From: Centroberyx gerrardi
Taxonomy: Eukaryota > Chordata > Actinopteri > Beryciformes > Berycidae
Direction: 5' to 3'
NCBI RefSeq assembly: GCF_048128805.1
Contig: NC_136016.1
Location: forward strand, 9,836,001-9,900,000
DNA: 64,000 nucleotides
The notes beneath the pieces were generated by a model, which made no database searches, had not been told where the DNA came from, and saw only the letters and a program-made list of their open reading frames with translations. The position numbers and the translations under genes are program-made. Shown here in pieces: positions 1 to 24,524 of this stretch (positions within the stretch are counted from its first letter, which is position 1; every line of letters starts with the position of its first letter).

Positions 1-799
1 ATATAATTGCTCGTCCGATATTAAACCTGGAAACCTGATCTGCTGGGTTATAACGGGGCTGTCTGATATATTATTATATTATTATACGCACTGTTCCTGT
101 GTTTAGTGGGTGTGGTCAGTGACGAGATTTGGGAGCAGTCGCTGGCCAAAGACTCCAGGCGAAGCGAGAGGTCTCACTCCCGCTTACTTCCGTCTTCGCT
201 TAAATCCTGTTTGGCAGACTAGACCAAGGAGGTTCTATATTAACTAGACTAGACTGCTACTGTTTTTGCTGCGAGTAAATGAACCTGTCTCATATTCAGT
301 CCAATATCCTTTTCTTCTGCGGAAGGCTTAATTGATTTAGTCAACAGCTTAATGTGTAAGGTTATTAATGTACTGGTAGCGTTGTGAGACCAAGACATTT
401 CTTTAAAATATAAAGTAAAAAAAAAAAGTTTAGCAGGTGATCCTGTTTTGTACTAAAAATGATGGATGTCAGTAATGAATATTAATGTTTTTGCATAAAT
501 TAGCTGCTGTCCAAATATTTCTTAATCTTATAATTTTAGACTGTTGTATGCTGTTCAGACAAAGCTTTCCATAAACTGGAGTAGGATGTGAACTATCTTG
601 ATAGTTACGGCAGTGCTTTGGGAGAAGAGGAATACAGGCCTTCTTTACTTTTTACTCAATCCGATCAAGGAGAATTTATGATTTAAGTGTCTGAAAATAT
701 TACACTGTTTTGTTTGTAGGCCAGGACCCAAGTTTGCCTTTTGATCTTGTTCTGCAAAAACACCTTTCACATAAACTTCAGGAGAGGTTTTATGGATAC
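1..799. other. Unassigned sequence at window edge
   Basis: No coding exon is recognised here. The first 250 bases are somewhat GC-richer and may belong to the promoter or first exon of a neighbour outside the window, but nothing identifies it. A short open frame running on from here matches no family I know and is partly made of the adjacent fold-back repeat. Confidence 0.4.
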
Positions 800-1016
800 G
801 TTTCAAAATATACAAAAACTGTATTTGTACATGTAGATGACATTTATTCTAAAAATGTTTTGGACACTGAAGATACATTTCCTTCTTACGCGTATCTGAC
901 AATGTATATCTGCAAGTATATCCAAATTATATATTTGGCCACTTAAAATATACTTCAAATGAATCTCATCTACATGTACAAATACAATTTGGGCCATTTT
1001 TTGAATATTTTGAAAC
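800..1016. repeat. Imperfect fold-back (MITE-like) element
   Basis: Two inverted arms flank a short AT-rich centre. Bases 820-840 are the exact reverse complement of 966-986 (21 of 21), and 800-811 pairs with 1005-1016. The outer arm differs by an indel of roughly ten bases. This is the architecture of a small non-autonomous DNA element or fold-back repeat; the family is not identified. Confidence 0.6.
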
Positions 1017-2777
1017 ATAGCCTAGACATATTCTTAAGTACATGGGAAATTTATTTTTCCCCATATGGCATAACATTATTATGAATAAACAATATTCAGC
1101 AGTGTAATGAATGAAGAAGTGGCAAATTTCATTAGAAAAGTGTATTTTATTGATACGGTTAGAGTGGCACGAGACACAGAGGAATGAATTTCAAGAAGTG
1201 ATGAAAGAATTACACCAAATATAACTAGGCCTACAGCAAAAGTTATCTTCATTGGAAAGGCATTGATTTGAGACACATTCAGAATGGGAAATAAAATATG
1301 CCATTTCTACAACCATTTACATATAAGGAGATAAACTTGAAGACTATTTACATGGCAACAGATTACAGTATGTACAAGGCCAGGATTGGAAGCACAGTGA
1401 AGCTCACAGCAGCTCCATTTTAGGAGGAAAGCTACAGACTGTCGATCTGAACAGTCTCAAGAGAAGGCACAGGGTGATTTGGCAGAAAAACACTGATTTT
1501 ACACAGTGCCTGGAAGTTGTCCTCTAATAAAGATCGGCCCACTAGAGAATGCAGTCGCTCAAAAAAAGTATTCACCTGCAATAACTTTTTCTAGTTTGCT
1601 GTGCTAAAAATGCAAAATACTTTTTTTTTTTTAAAAAGGGAAATCCCAAATAGCACAAGGTAATGCACATGATAGTGTGCAAAAAACCCCAATACGGGTG
1701 AATACTTTTTGAGAGAAGCCTGGAATAACAACTCAATGCCAACAGGAACACGCTCACATGACAGGTTACATCTTACCATAACAATATTGGTTACAGTATA
1801 TTCAGAAAATCTACAACAAGTAGAGCAAATCTCTGTACATCTATTAACAGACATTCATCATTCAGGCAAACAGGGTCGGTCTGTCCCTTTATAAGGCAAC
1901 TAACGGGAAGGGAGTAGAGAGAGAGAGGGGGGGTGGGGGGTGGGGGGCCTGGGCCAACGTTCAGGGGTCAAAGCCAGGAGGATACAGTACCAACTTCCAA
2001 CCAGCTAACGGTACCGAGGCCTGGCTGAGCCTCGCCGCTCTGCCACCCAGATTAGGATTAGATTATTCAGATAGTTCAACAACAATGACATCATCGCTAA
2101 CAGTGGTTTCCATTCAACCCTGAGAAAACAGTGGACTGCCTGTTCACTAACTGGCACACCTGCCTAATGTGGCTGTGTGTGTGCACATTTGTATGTGTGT
2201 GTTTTGCCCTGTGGATGTCCAACAAACACAGAGGCATAATTTGTAAATTGTGTGAGACACATCATAGAAACTGGCATTTTCATTATTCATTTGAAGAGAG
2301 CTTTAGCTTAAATTCTGCACACATACAGAGGGGCTGCGCACGCATACAGGCACAAATGCAGGATTTAAACAGTGATTAAGTTTCCATTAAGACGTTATGT
2401 AGAAAAGCATTGTGGTTTCATCCTGGCTCTCTCACAGTCAGAGTCCTGTGCTGTGAGGCGGCTCTCGGTCAGAGGAGCGGGTCTCAGAGGGCGAGGCGGC
2501 GGGCGTCGGGTCTTATCCAACATCCAGCCCCTCCTGTCCCGACTGCCACAGCCAGGCTGCCCTCCTGGCTCCGGCCCCTACCTCACCCTGAACCAACTAC
2601 AAGGCCAACTCTTCGAAAGAGGAGAGTAAAAACTAATATAAAAACGACAGAAGAAGAACGCTGAAATTCTATCTGATTCTTCTGTGAGGCTGGTCTCTCC
2701 CAAGCCCTCCTAAGGGGGAAGCGGGGGGCTGGCGGGGGTCCCCATTCAGGTCCTCTATTTTCACAGGCAGAGAGGGG
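1017..2777 (-). other. gna13: Probable gna13 3' UTR and downstream sequence
   Basis: This lies directly downstream of the gna13 stop codon on the minus strand and holds no other recognisable exon. Minus-strand AATAAA hexamers occur at 1146-1151 and 1050-1055 and are possible poly(A) signals. Neither can be chosen without transcript data. A G/GA-rich stretch sits near 1910-1950. Confidence 0.4.
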
Positions 2778-3149
2778 TCATTGGAGCATGAGCTGTTTGA
2801 GGTTGTCGTGGAGAATGGTGTCCTTGACGTCCCGGAACACCAGCCTGATGTTCTCGGTGTTGATGGCCGTGGTGAAGTGGTGGTACAGGGGCTTCTGGCT
2901 GGCGTCGCGCCGCTTCCCCCGGAAACACTCCACCATGAAGGCCTGGACGTCCCGCAGGCTGTGCTCGGGCCCGGTGTAGTCGTCAAAGTAGTCCTTGAGC
3001 GGAACGTTCTTGACCTTCTCCTCCAGCAGGTCCGTCTTGTTGAGGAAGAGGATGATGGAGACGTTGATGAAGACGCGGTTGTTGACGATGGTCTCGAAGA
3101 TGTTGAGCGACTCGCGCAGCCGGTTGGTCTGCCTGTCCTCCATCAACAC
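2778..3149 (-). CDS. gna13: gna13 exon 5 (residues 255-377 and stop)
   Basis: C-terminal Ras-like domain from VLMEDRQ to LMLQ and TGA. It includes the guanine-specificity NKTD motif, the TTAI motif and the receptor- and effector-contacting C terminus. Confidence 0.96.
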   Translation of the reverse strand: MLMEDRQTNRLRESLNIFETIVNNRVFINVSIILFLNKTDLLEEKVKNVPLKDYFDDYTGPEHSLRDVQAFMVECFRGKRRDASQKPLYHHFTTAINTENIRLVFRDVKDTILHDNLKQLMLQ

Positions 3150-4376
3150 CTGATCATGACAACAGAACAGCATGGAGTGAGCAAAATTACTACTACCAAT
3201 ACTACTATTGTTGTTATTGTAGGGGTAGTAGAAGTAACAATGATAGTAATAATAATAATAATAACGATAATAATAATAATAATAATAATAATGATAATAA
3301 TAATAGGAGAAGAAGAATTTGTTAAATGCTTACAATAAATATAAGGGGCAGTATCAAAGCATAGCAAGAGAGAAACACAAACGCCCATAAAAAGAAAAAA
3401 ACATGAATATGGAACAGCAATTTATAAGTTTGTTTTGTTAAAGGGATCTGGGAAATTGGAAATACATATGAGACTTGAATACACATAATAAACAGAGTAT
3501 GCATATAGACACAGCGTGCAATGATGACTTATCAAAAAGTCACTGCACATTATCTACTAGAGCAAACTGATTAATGTGTCACTTATCATGCTATCTGAAG
3601 TGTGTGTGCTTGCTTGTGTGCGAGAGAAAATGAGATGCTGTGTGTACAGCGTGTGTGTGTGGGACAGGAGCGTGTTTTCACCTGGTCGTATTCGGAGGAG
3701 GAGACGAGGAAGAGGATGGAGGTGACCGAGTCAAAACACTCGAACCAGCGCCTCCTTTCTGACCGCTGCCCTCCCACGTCCACCATCTTGAAGGGCACGT
3801 TCTTGATCTCAAAGTCATACTCGTGGATGCCCTTGGTGGGCTTACGGGCCAGCAAGATGTCCTGTTGACTGGGAACATAAGTCTGGTGGAGAGACGGAGA
3901 GACCCAATGAATGAATGACTGAATGAACATGAAAGACAGAGTCACAGAGACAGATGAACACATGTTGTGGCAAATAAGCTCTTCCATCAAATTCCTGTTG
4001 TAAGACTGGTAGCAGTTTCCACATTTAGTGCACTAAGGCCCTATTCACACGGGACTGGTGATATGTGAGGACCTTATGTAATTACTGAAGTACCCCCAAC
4101 CTCTGTGTTTCATGAAATGCTGTCACACAGGATAATTTGCTGAATTCACTGGTGCCCTAGAGCTTATTGTATAACATCAAAATTTTACAATTCATCAATT
4201 TCTTTGCTTTGCTAAAACTTTGAAGTTTGAGCCAAAAATGCACTAAAAAACTTCTTAGATTAATCGACAATGACAATAATTGTTACTTGCAGCCCTATTG
4301 GCTGTAATAAGCTGAAGATAAACTCATGACGTTTTACATCCCAGCTACGAGAAGTAATTTGGGGGAAATCACAGAG

Positions 4377-4414
<38 letters not shown>

Positions 4415-5981
4415 ATTATATTTGTATAGCGCTTCTCTTGATACTCAAAGACGCTTTACATAGTAAACAACAAAACACATAACAGACAATATCAATGAAT
4501 AAGACAGAGAATAGAACATAGCAAGTAGGGAGAAAGAGAAGACAGTTAAAATAAAAGACCAGGAGGTCAAAAGAGATTTAGAGATTAAAAGCAGTTTTGA
4601 AAAGGTATGTTTTAAGGGATTTCTTAATGAAAGAACGGTCCTCTGGAGTTACACACAGCACGTAAAAACGACGTTACAGGACCTCCCCCAGCAAAATTAA
4701 TCCAGTTGGAATAGGGCTTAACTTCCACATGGTAATGCATGTAACATCTACTGCACGTACACACAGTGTGCTGAAGCATTAGCATGCCCCTTGCTTCTCT
4801 CATTTCCCATACGGCAAGGCAGAGGTGACGCCGTTGCCAGTGTTCTCGTCGTAAAAGCGGTCAGTTGATCAAAGAGCTTCTTTGCCAAAACGTCAGTGTA
4901 TTCCTTAAACACTGCTGTCTGGGCTGCTGAACAACAATCTGGGTTGTCAGACTGAAGTCTCTGGAATGTCTAGACATGTTGCAATATTAAATATAACGTC
5001 TACACGACTGAATATAACAATCAGTGTAAGCAAAAAACAACTTACCGGCCCGCCAAGCTTATCCACATTATCCAAGAAATACTTCACTGACTCGCCCTGC
5101 GGAAAGAGAGCGGGGAGAGAGAGAGGAGAAAGGGGGGGAATTTGCATGTTAATTCTATACAATTCATCAGATTCAGTCATTTTAAACACCAAGTACAATA
5201 AATGTACAGGAGTTTGCATGTGCCACATCATTGTGCCACACTCATCAATCAGAAGAAATCTGTTGCTTCTGAAGAAATGGGGAACTACCGCAGATTGAAT
5301 AAGTCTTTACCTGCAGCAACCTCAGCGAGACACAGAGGGAATCTGTGCGTTTTCATAGAGGTTTGTCTCTTTCAAAAGTGTGAGTGTCTGCCTGAGAGCC
5401 GAGCCTGCTCTGAGCATGTGAAACAGGATGCGAAGTAGTTTGTGTTACAGACAGTACACACGTGTTTGTCAGTGTGCCTTTGATGTATAAAGAAGTGTGC
5501 CTGGGTGTGTGTGTGTGTGTCTGTTCAGAGGTGTTTTTTCTAGACCGTTCTGATGCTGTTCTTGAACAATTAGTGCATGCCCAGACACGAGACTGCCAAG
5601 ACTGGGATGCATTCCTTTATCTCTCTGTGTGTGTGTGTGTGTGTGTGTGTGTCCTGTACTCACACACACCAGAAAATGACTACAAAATAACAAATTTTAC
5701 TCATGTCCTTTCTCCTGTGTCCCTCTACTATAATGCACCACACCTTTTTAGGTGATTGTTTTGCAAATATCAGCCCATGCATAACAGAATAACCCAGCCC
5801 AACGCTCATATTGTAACATTCAAATGACTTCAGTGCTACTGGCTGTTTGGGCTGGGTCTCTCTGTGTGTTAGCAGCCACTTTTCCCTCTCTGTAAATTTC
5901 TGTACTCACCTTTTGATCTTTACAAAACTCACCCAACCTGAAAAACCTGTGTGTGTTTGTGTGTTCGCACGTGTGTGTGTG

Positions 5982-6012
<31 letters not shown>

Positions 6013-7820
6013 AAGGCTAAGATTACACAGGGGAGGAGTAGGATGGGTAGCTGCTGAGCTAAAGCCACAGAAAAAAATAGATACCTGTCCATGCAGCTAA
6101 TTCTATTCTGGCCACAATTCTGGCTCCGCTTTTGCGTTCAGAAGCTCAGATCTGAGATGACTAGTTTGGTTTCGACATCGTCAAAAATCCGTCAGATCAA
6201 AAGGAGAATAGAAACAAGAACAGCAGTGCTTCTGACGCTCTCTTTCTGTTCATTGTAAGGCATGGCTTTGTGTGTGTGTGTGTGCGCCCTGTAAAAGCAA
6301 AACTGAAACTTCAGGTTATATAACACTGCCAGTATCCAAAAGTAGCAACATTATACTCACAGCAGATTTACTATGCGTTTTGTGTCAGTGTCAGTGCGTG
6401 GCACTACACTGATCAGAAAATCTCGGGAGAGGGAGTGAGAGAAAGTGTGTACGCTTGATTTTAAAGACGCACACTTGCTTGAACTTTGCACTACTCCGAG
6501 CAGAGAGGAGCCATGTGTGGCTTCAGCCTGCCTACATGTGTTTTTAATGATAATTACAAGTCAGCCTGAAGGCATCTGTGATTTGTGATGCAAATATACG
6601 TACAGGGCATGGTCAAAACACAATGGGGTGGATTTACTGGCAGAGGATAAGCTCAGTCTTCCCTAACAAGAGCAGGGAAAAGTAAAATCGCCACTAACAG
6701 AACAACTCTGAGTGATCGCCTTTGTTCTGTAACACATTTCTCTCTAAACGGGAGTGATCATCGCTGGTATGATAATGATGTTAATCATTGCCATGGTCGT
6801 TTATTCACCAGATGTAATTCACACTGAGCTGTTTTATGGGAGGATCCTCCAATGGTGTTTGAGATGGCATTTGAATAGAGCATCGTGCACCATTATAGAG
6901 CCACAATGAAAGCAGAAAGCCTTTAAAGATATTATTTTTTGAGTGACCACAATCTGTATGTGTGTGTACTCCTGTGAATGTGTTGTGGGGCGAAATCAAG
7001 AAGACAAAAACGCAGGAAAAGGTAGGAGAAGAGGAATCTCCCAGCAGAAACAGAAGGGGGTTGTGTGTCCAACATAATATGCAAATTCAGAGTTACATCC
7101 CTGATAACGCCAAAAGGATGACAGGTTGTGGGGGGTCATAGTGCATTTGCATGTGTGTGTGTGTGTGTGCTTGTACTTATGCTCGGGTGTGTGAAACTGT
7201 TAGTGTGTTTGTGTGCAAATAACAGTGTGTGGGAGAGCCAGGGTTGTGTTTGTAAGCATAAAGCTGTTTAACTACAGATCAACATTCCAGCTCTGATCGC
7301 ACTTATTCCCCATTCTGTCTGCACAACAAACTGTGAGAGGCTAACAAAACGCCATTGAGAACAGTTCAGGCTTATGCAACAGACAAAAACTGTATATTCT
7401 CCTTTCTCTCTTGACTGAATGTAACTTTGAGCAGTGTTTCCCCTGTTCACTCTGCAGTGGCGGCCTCCCAACGGCTGGGAAATGTAAAAAGTTCATGCTC
7501 TGGCCCGACTGCCTGCCTAAAATAAGCAAATCTGAGTCGAATGCAGCACGATTAGTCATTAAGTCAAGATGAAAGTATCCGAAGAAGAGGCATTTATAAA
7601 ATCACAGCAGGTGCTGGAACTGATACCAAGAATAAGAGTGGAAGCAAAGCAAGATCCCAGAACCTACATGAACATACTGTCGACCACCGCTGTTATTCTA
7701 GGGGAAAAGTCAGTGTGCTAAGAGATGCCTGCTGACAGCCCAGACATAAGGAGAGGGGAGGTGTAAACAGGAAGCTGACTAAATCACATGTCTGAGTGCT
7801 CCGAGAGAGAGAGAGAGAGA

Positions 7821-7868
<48 letters not shown>

Positions 7869-8359
7869 AAGACAAAGAGTGGGAGGGAGAGAGACTGAGA
7901 GAGAGAGAAAGAAAAGGGAGGACAGATGCGGAGGAAGAGGAAAATCACTTTCACTTTCTATTTACTTTGCTGTTGTCCTGGCCTTGGGAGTCACTAACTA
8001 CGCCCTTAGCATAAGACCAAGTTGGAACCAGAGAAAACCCAAACTCTTTACCCCACTGCTAGTTTTGGTGTTTGTTTTCAATCCAAATGATGTTGCAGAG
8101 CTGTGTAAACACTCACCAAAAGTCACGTTTCAGACTACAGTCCACTTCCAGACACTGATGGAAGAGTGTCTACAGACTGGGCCTTTAACTGCTAGTGGAT
8201 AATGGCTTATAATGGTTTATAATGACTGGTGGATTAATGAAGGCCTTGTTGGCACATGAAGTCACTATGAGCACCGATGTGGAAAACACCTTTGACATGT
8301 GCATTTCTGTCTGGCTCCTTGGCCTCTCAGACCGGCATAGTGTGTGCAAGTGTGTGTAT

Positions 8360-8396
<37 letters not shown>

Positions 8397-9757
8397 CGTA
8401 TGTGTGAAGGGCCACTTACCAGCTGAAACTCCCTGCGGCGGTCGTAGGCGTTCTGTATCCCCGAGTCTGCCCACAGGGCTTTGATGGAGGGCAGGTACTG
8501 CAGGAAGACGGATGTCTCCACCTGGCCGTGAGCCATCATGGCCGACCGTGTGTCGAACGCCATCAAGCTGTCCCCGTGCTCATGGTTGTCCGGGCAACCC
8601 CACGGGATGTGCAGCTTCTCCCGGGCGTCCACCAGCACACGTATACCTGGAGAGGAGATGGAGGGACAACATTAGGAGAGACACACACGCACTTGCACTG
8701 CTAATATCTCTACATCAGGCAGCCCGGATGTCAAAATGAAGCCCAGGTTTGGGTGGCGGCGGAGAAGAACACATGAACAGCTTCCTATCCAACTACAACT
8801 TGATACTGCCACTCCTCAAACCTATTATATTGTCTGGCAAGAGTCAGTGACTGTGAACTAACAGCAGTATTGTAGTGGTTAGATAAAAAGGGTAAACTAC
8901 TATACTACTTATATGGCATCACAACCAGCAAGATAAATACAAATCACTTATACTATCAGAAGAGAATTAATTCATTTAGCCCTTAAAAGGACATATCCTC
9001 ATATATCTTACATCAAATTAAAACTACGTCTTATGATATATAATGTGAATTTACCTCATGATTCTCGTCAGTCTAAAAAGGCGAGTACTCCACTCCGCAA
9101 AAACAAAAGGTGGGTAAACTGACTTTAAGTGGGTTTAGCCTCCATTACATCCCTGGTTGAGCAACAACAAAACTAGCCTAAGGGTAATAAAACTGCTAGC
9201 CTGTGTGCTGTTTATGAAGGCAGATATACGTTATGGTATTGCTACACAGCTAGCTAACACTTTTGGGGGAGATTTAAGCAGAAACATGGGTTCATATGGG
9301 TGTGCCGACAGCAGATGGAGACTGTTTATGTGTGTCTTCGTAGCCTACCCAACCCAGCACTGCTAAACAGATGTGGAAACTTTCCCATTTTAAAGGCCTT
9401 TCTACCGGAGCAAAGTTGACCCTTTCGCACTTTATTCCTCGTCGAAATGTACCACCCATTAGCTCGGAGGTTACCTTTGATAACATTGCTGTAAATAGTG
9501 GCTCTGAACTCCTCTCTGGCTTGATGGTCGAAGTCCTGGCCGTGGATGATCCGCATTTGTTTGAGGAAAGTCGACTTGCCGCTCTCGCCAGCGCCCAGCA
9601 GCAGGATCTTCACCAGCCGTTTCACGTAGGTTTTCTCCTTGGAAATACATTTGTCGATCTCCTTGGACTTTCTGAGCTGCTCCACCTCGCTGTTGTTGAG
9701 GAGACAGACGGGCAGACAAACTTTTAACACGGACCTGGACGGCAGGAAATCCGCCAT
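2778..9757 (-). CDS. gna13: gna13: guanine nucleotide-binding protein subunit alpha-13
   Basis: Span of five coding exons (join, minus strand: 9475-9757, 8420-8646, 5046-5096, 3682-3882, 2778-3149), giving 1134 nt and 377 aa, the same length as human G-alpha-13. Phases agree at every junction and all introns are GT-AG. Visible motifs: Cys14 and Cys18 (palmitoylation sites in the family), P-loop GAGESGKST at 55-63, switch I Arg200 and Thr203, switch II DVGGQ with catalytic Gln226, NKTD at 291-294, and TTAI at 347-350 near the C terminus, which ends in LMLQ. The G12/13 class couples receptors to RhoGEFs (p115-RhoGEF, LARG) at the plasma membrane and so to RhoA. The N terminus, [10 protein letters not shown], is typical of alpha-13 rather than alpha-12. 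Whether this is the a or b teleost paralogue cannot be decided here. The gene is head-to-head with rgs9. Confidence 0.97.
3150..3681 (-). other. gna13: gna13 intron 4
   Basis: A 532-base intron between DQ and VLMED with an (AAT)n microsatellite at 3247-3305. From memory, mammalian GNA13 has no intron at this position. Confidence 0.85.
3247..3305. repeat. (AAT)n microsatellite
   Basis: Trinucleotide array with two interruptions, in gna13 intron 4. Confidence 0.9.
3682..3882 (-). CDS. gna13: gna13 exon 4 (residues 188-254)
   Basis: Sixty-seven codons from TYVPSQQD to SSSEYDQ, carrying switch I, switch II and the catalytic Gln226. The acceptor is TCTCTCCACCAG. The donor GTGAAA follows the CAG of Gln254. 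Phase 0 on both sides. Confidence 0.95.
3883..5045 (-). other. gna13: gna13 intron 3
   Basis: Mostly occupied by a repeat with diverged inverted ends (listed separately) that itself carries an (AAT)n tract. No exon seen. Confidence 0.8.
4034..4720. repeat. Element with imperfect terminal inverted repeats
   Basis: The left end TAAGGCCCTATTCACACGGG resembles the reverse complement of the right end, TAAGCCCTATTCCAACTGG. A subterminal GAGGACCT also has a diverged inverse partner at the right. An (AAT)n tract and a TTTGTATAGCGC-type repeat are nested inside. Probably a non-autonomous DNA transposon; family unknown. Confidence 0.5.
5046..5096 (-). CDS. gna13: gna13 exon 3, 51-nt mini-exon (residues 171-187)
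   Basis: Seventeen codons, [17 protein letters not shown], in phase 0 on both sides. The acceptor is TTTCCGCAG and the donor GTAAG. It matches the segment that joins the helical domain back to the Ras-like domain in G-alpha-12/13. Confidence 0.95.
7803..7863 (+). repeat. (GA)n microsatellite
   Basis: GA repeat in gna13 intron 2; in gna13 transcript sense it is (CU)n. Confidence 0.9.
8363..8394 (+). repeat. (TG)n tract next to the gna13 exon 2 donor
   Basis: In transcript sense a (CA)n tract about 25 bases downstream of the 5' splice site. Confidence 0.85.
8420..8646 (-). CDS. gna13: gna13 exon 2 (residues 95-170)
   Basis: Encodes most of the alpha-helical domain ([14 protein letters not shown] to RRREFQL). 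The acceptor follows a CTCCTCTCCAG tract. The donor GTAAGT is strong and leaves phase 0. A (CA)n tract in transcript sense lies about 25 bases into the next intron. Confidence 0.96.
8647..9474 (-). other. gna13: gna13 intron 1
   Basis: GT-AG intron of 828 bases. AT-rich, with no recognised exon or repeat. Confidence 0.85.
9475..9757 (-). CDS. gna13: gna13 exon 1 (residues 1-95)
   Basis: Contains the start codon (MADFLPS), the palmitoylated N-terminal region and the P-loop. An upstream in-frame ATG would add 23 residues unlike the family, so the internal MADF start was chosen. It ends one base into codon 95 before a GTAAC donor. Confidence 0.96.
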
Positions 9758-10911
9758 GTTCGCACAAACTTCATCGATGCTGATTTGGTGCGCGTTCGCG
9801 GGGCGCAGAGGCGAGCGCGGAACCAAGCCCCTTCCCTAAACTCAGGAAGTGATGGTGAATATTTACCATATCTATCTTTTGTTTCGTCAGCACGTCCTGA
9901 TTTATGTCCTGACATACATTTATATATGTATGTATGTATTTTTCTATGTATGTATGCTATTTTGTTGTACTTGAGATTAACATATGCATGGATTATGTTG
10001 GTAAATATCAACATTCTTAAACAATTTCAAAATTCAAAACTGTGTATCTGTATGTCATCGGCATTTGTAATTAAATGTATACCTTCTTTAGTTTCTTTTT
10101 GTTCTGGACAAACAATATTTTATATATGAAATAACTTTGGAAAATCTTTTTGAAACATGGCTTGACTAACTGATAGCAGCGCCATGAGACACTGTCGCCA
10201 TCTGGCGGCTCAGTTGGGTAATTGCGTAACACGTTTTGTCTGCTACAATAAAACCGCGCTGTGATTGGTGGATTCCCCCCTTCCCTGCGCTTGTTATGTT
10301 GCCTTCAAGTGCTGTCGGAAATATTGGAATTTGGATCTCAACGCACATTAACCGCCATGAACCACCCAACAACGTCGTAAATCCGACTGAGAAAGTCGAA
10401 CTTTTTCTTTGACACCCGAGTAGCCGAGAGCATGGAAGCTGTGTCAACAACTGATGGTAAAAAAGAATATGCATTTTATTGTTATATGTTATTATTTGTC
10501 ATGCTAAGTAACTTATTAATATTGCACATTTCCATTCTCACTGTTAATTATTAGCTGTCACACATTTTTGTTTTTAATAAATTAATTAAAACATCAGTCA
10601 CATGCTTGATGTGCATTTTCTCCACTTCATTCTGACTCTGCAGCACATATTTGCTCTATGCCGCTTGATTTATAAAATAAAACAGCAGCCACCAAAAAAT
10701 GTTATTTGGTCTATTTCGCACTGAATGTGGGGAGGTCGCATTTAGAACTCTGGAGCTCGGAAGTAGCAGCTTACGAGGAGCACGTGAAGGCAGCATCTGT
10801 ATCGATTATGAGAGCTGCCTGGTTGCATCTATCTTCCAGCATCCCCACTCGACACAGTGCACACAGGCGGCTGTACGGTTGTGCGTGTGTGAGTGGAAAG
10901 CACTAACCACC
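9758..10911. promoter_or_regulatory. Shared upstream region of divergent gna13 and rgs9
   Basis: The two start codons point away from each other and are 1154 bases apart, so both 5' UTRs and probably both promoters lie here. A CCAAT-type ATTGG is at 10264-10268. There is no obvious TATA box at a supportable distance. The rgs9 start sits in a good context (ACCACCATGA). A short ATG segment followed by GTAA (10432-10458) is discussed in the findings. Confidence 0.6.

Positions 10912-24524
<13,613 letters not shown>

Larger units (their letters stand above)
5097..8419 (-). other. gna13: gna13 intron 2
   Basis: Largest gna13 intron, 3.3 kb. It contains TG/CA tracts (5623-5652, 5971-6012, 8363-8394) and a (GA)n tract (7803-7863), with no further exon seen. 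Confidence 0.85.

Noticed and set aside
710..946. Open frame with a similar frame on the opposite strand
   Set aside because: The two frames mirror each other because of the fold-back repeat; no protein family is recognised.
9758..9826. Upstream in-frame ATG extending gna13 by 23 residues
   Set aside because: All G-alpha-13 proteins I know begin MADFLPS. The extension has no counterpart and is probably 5' UTR.
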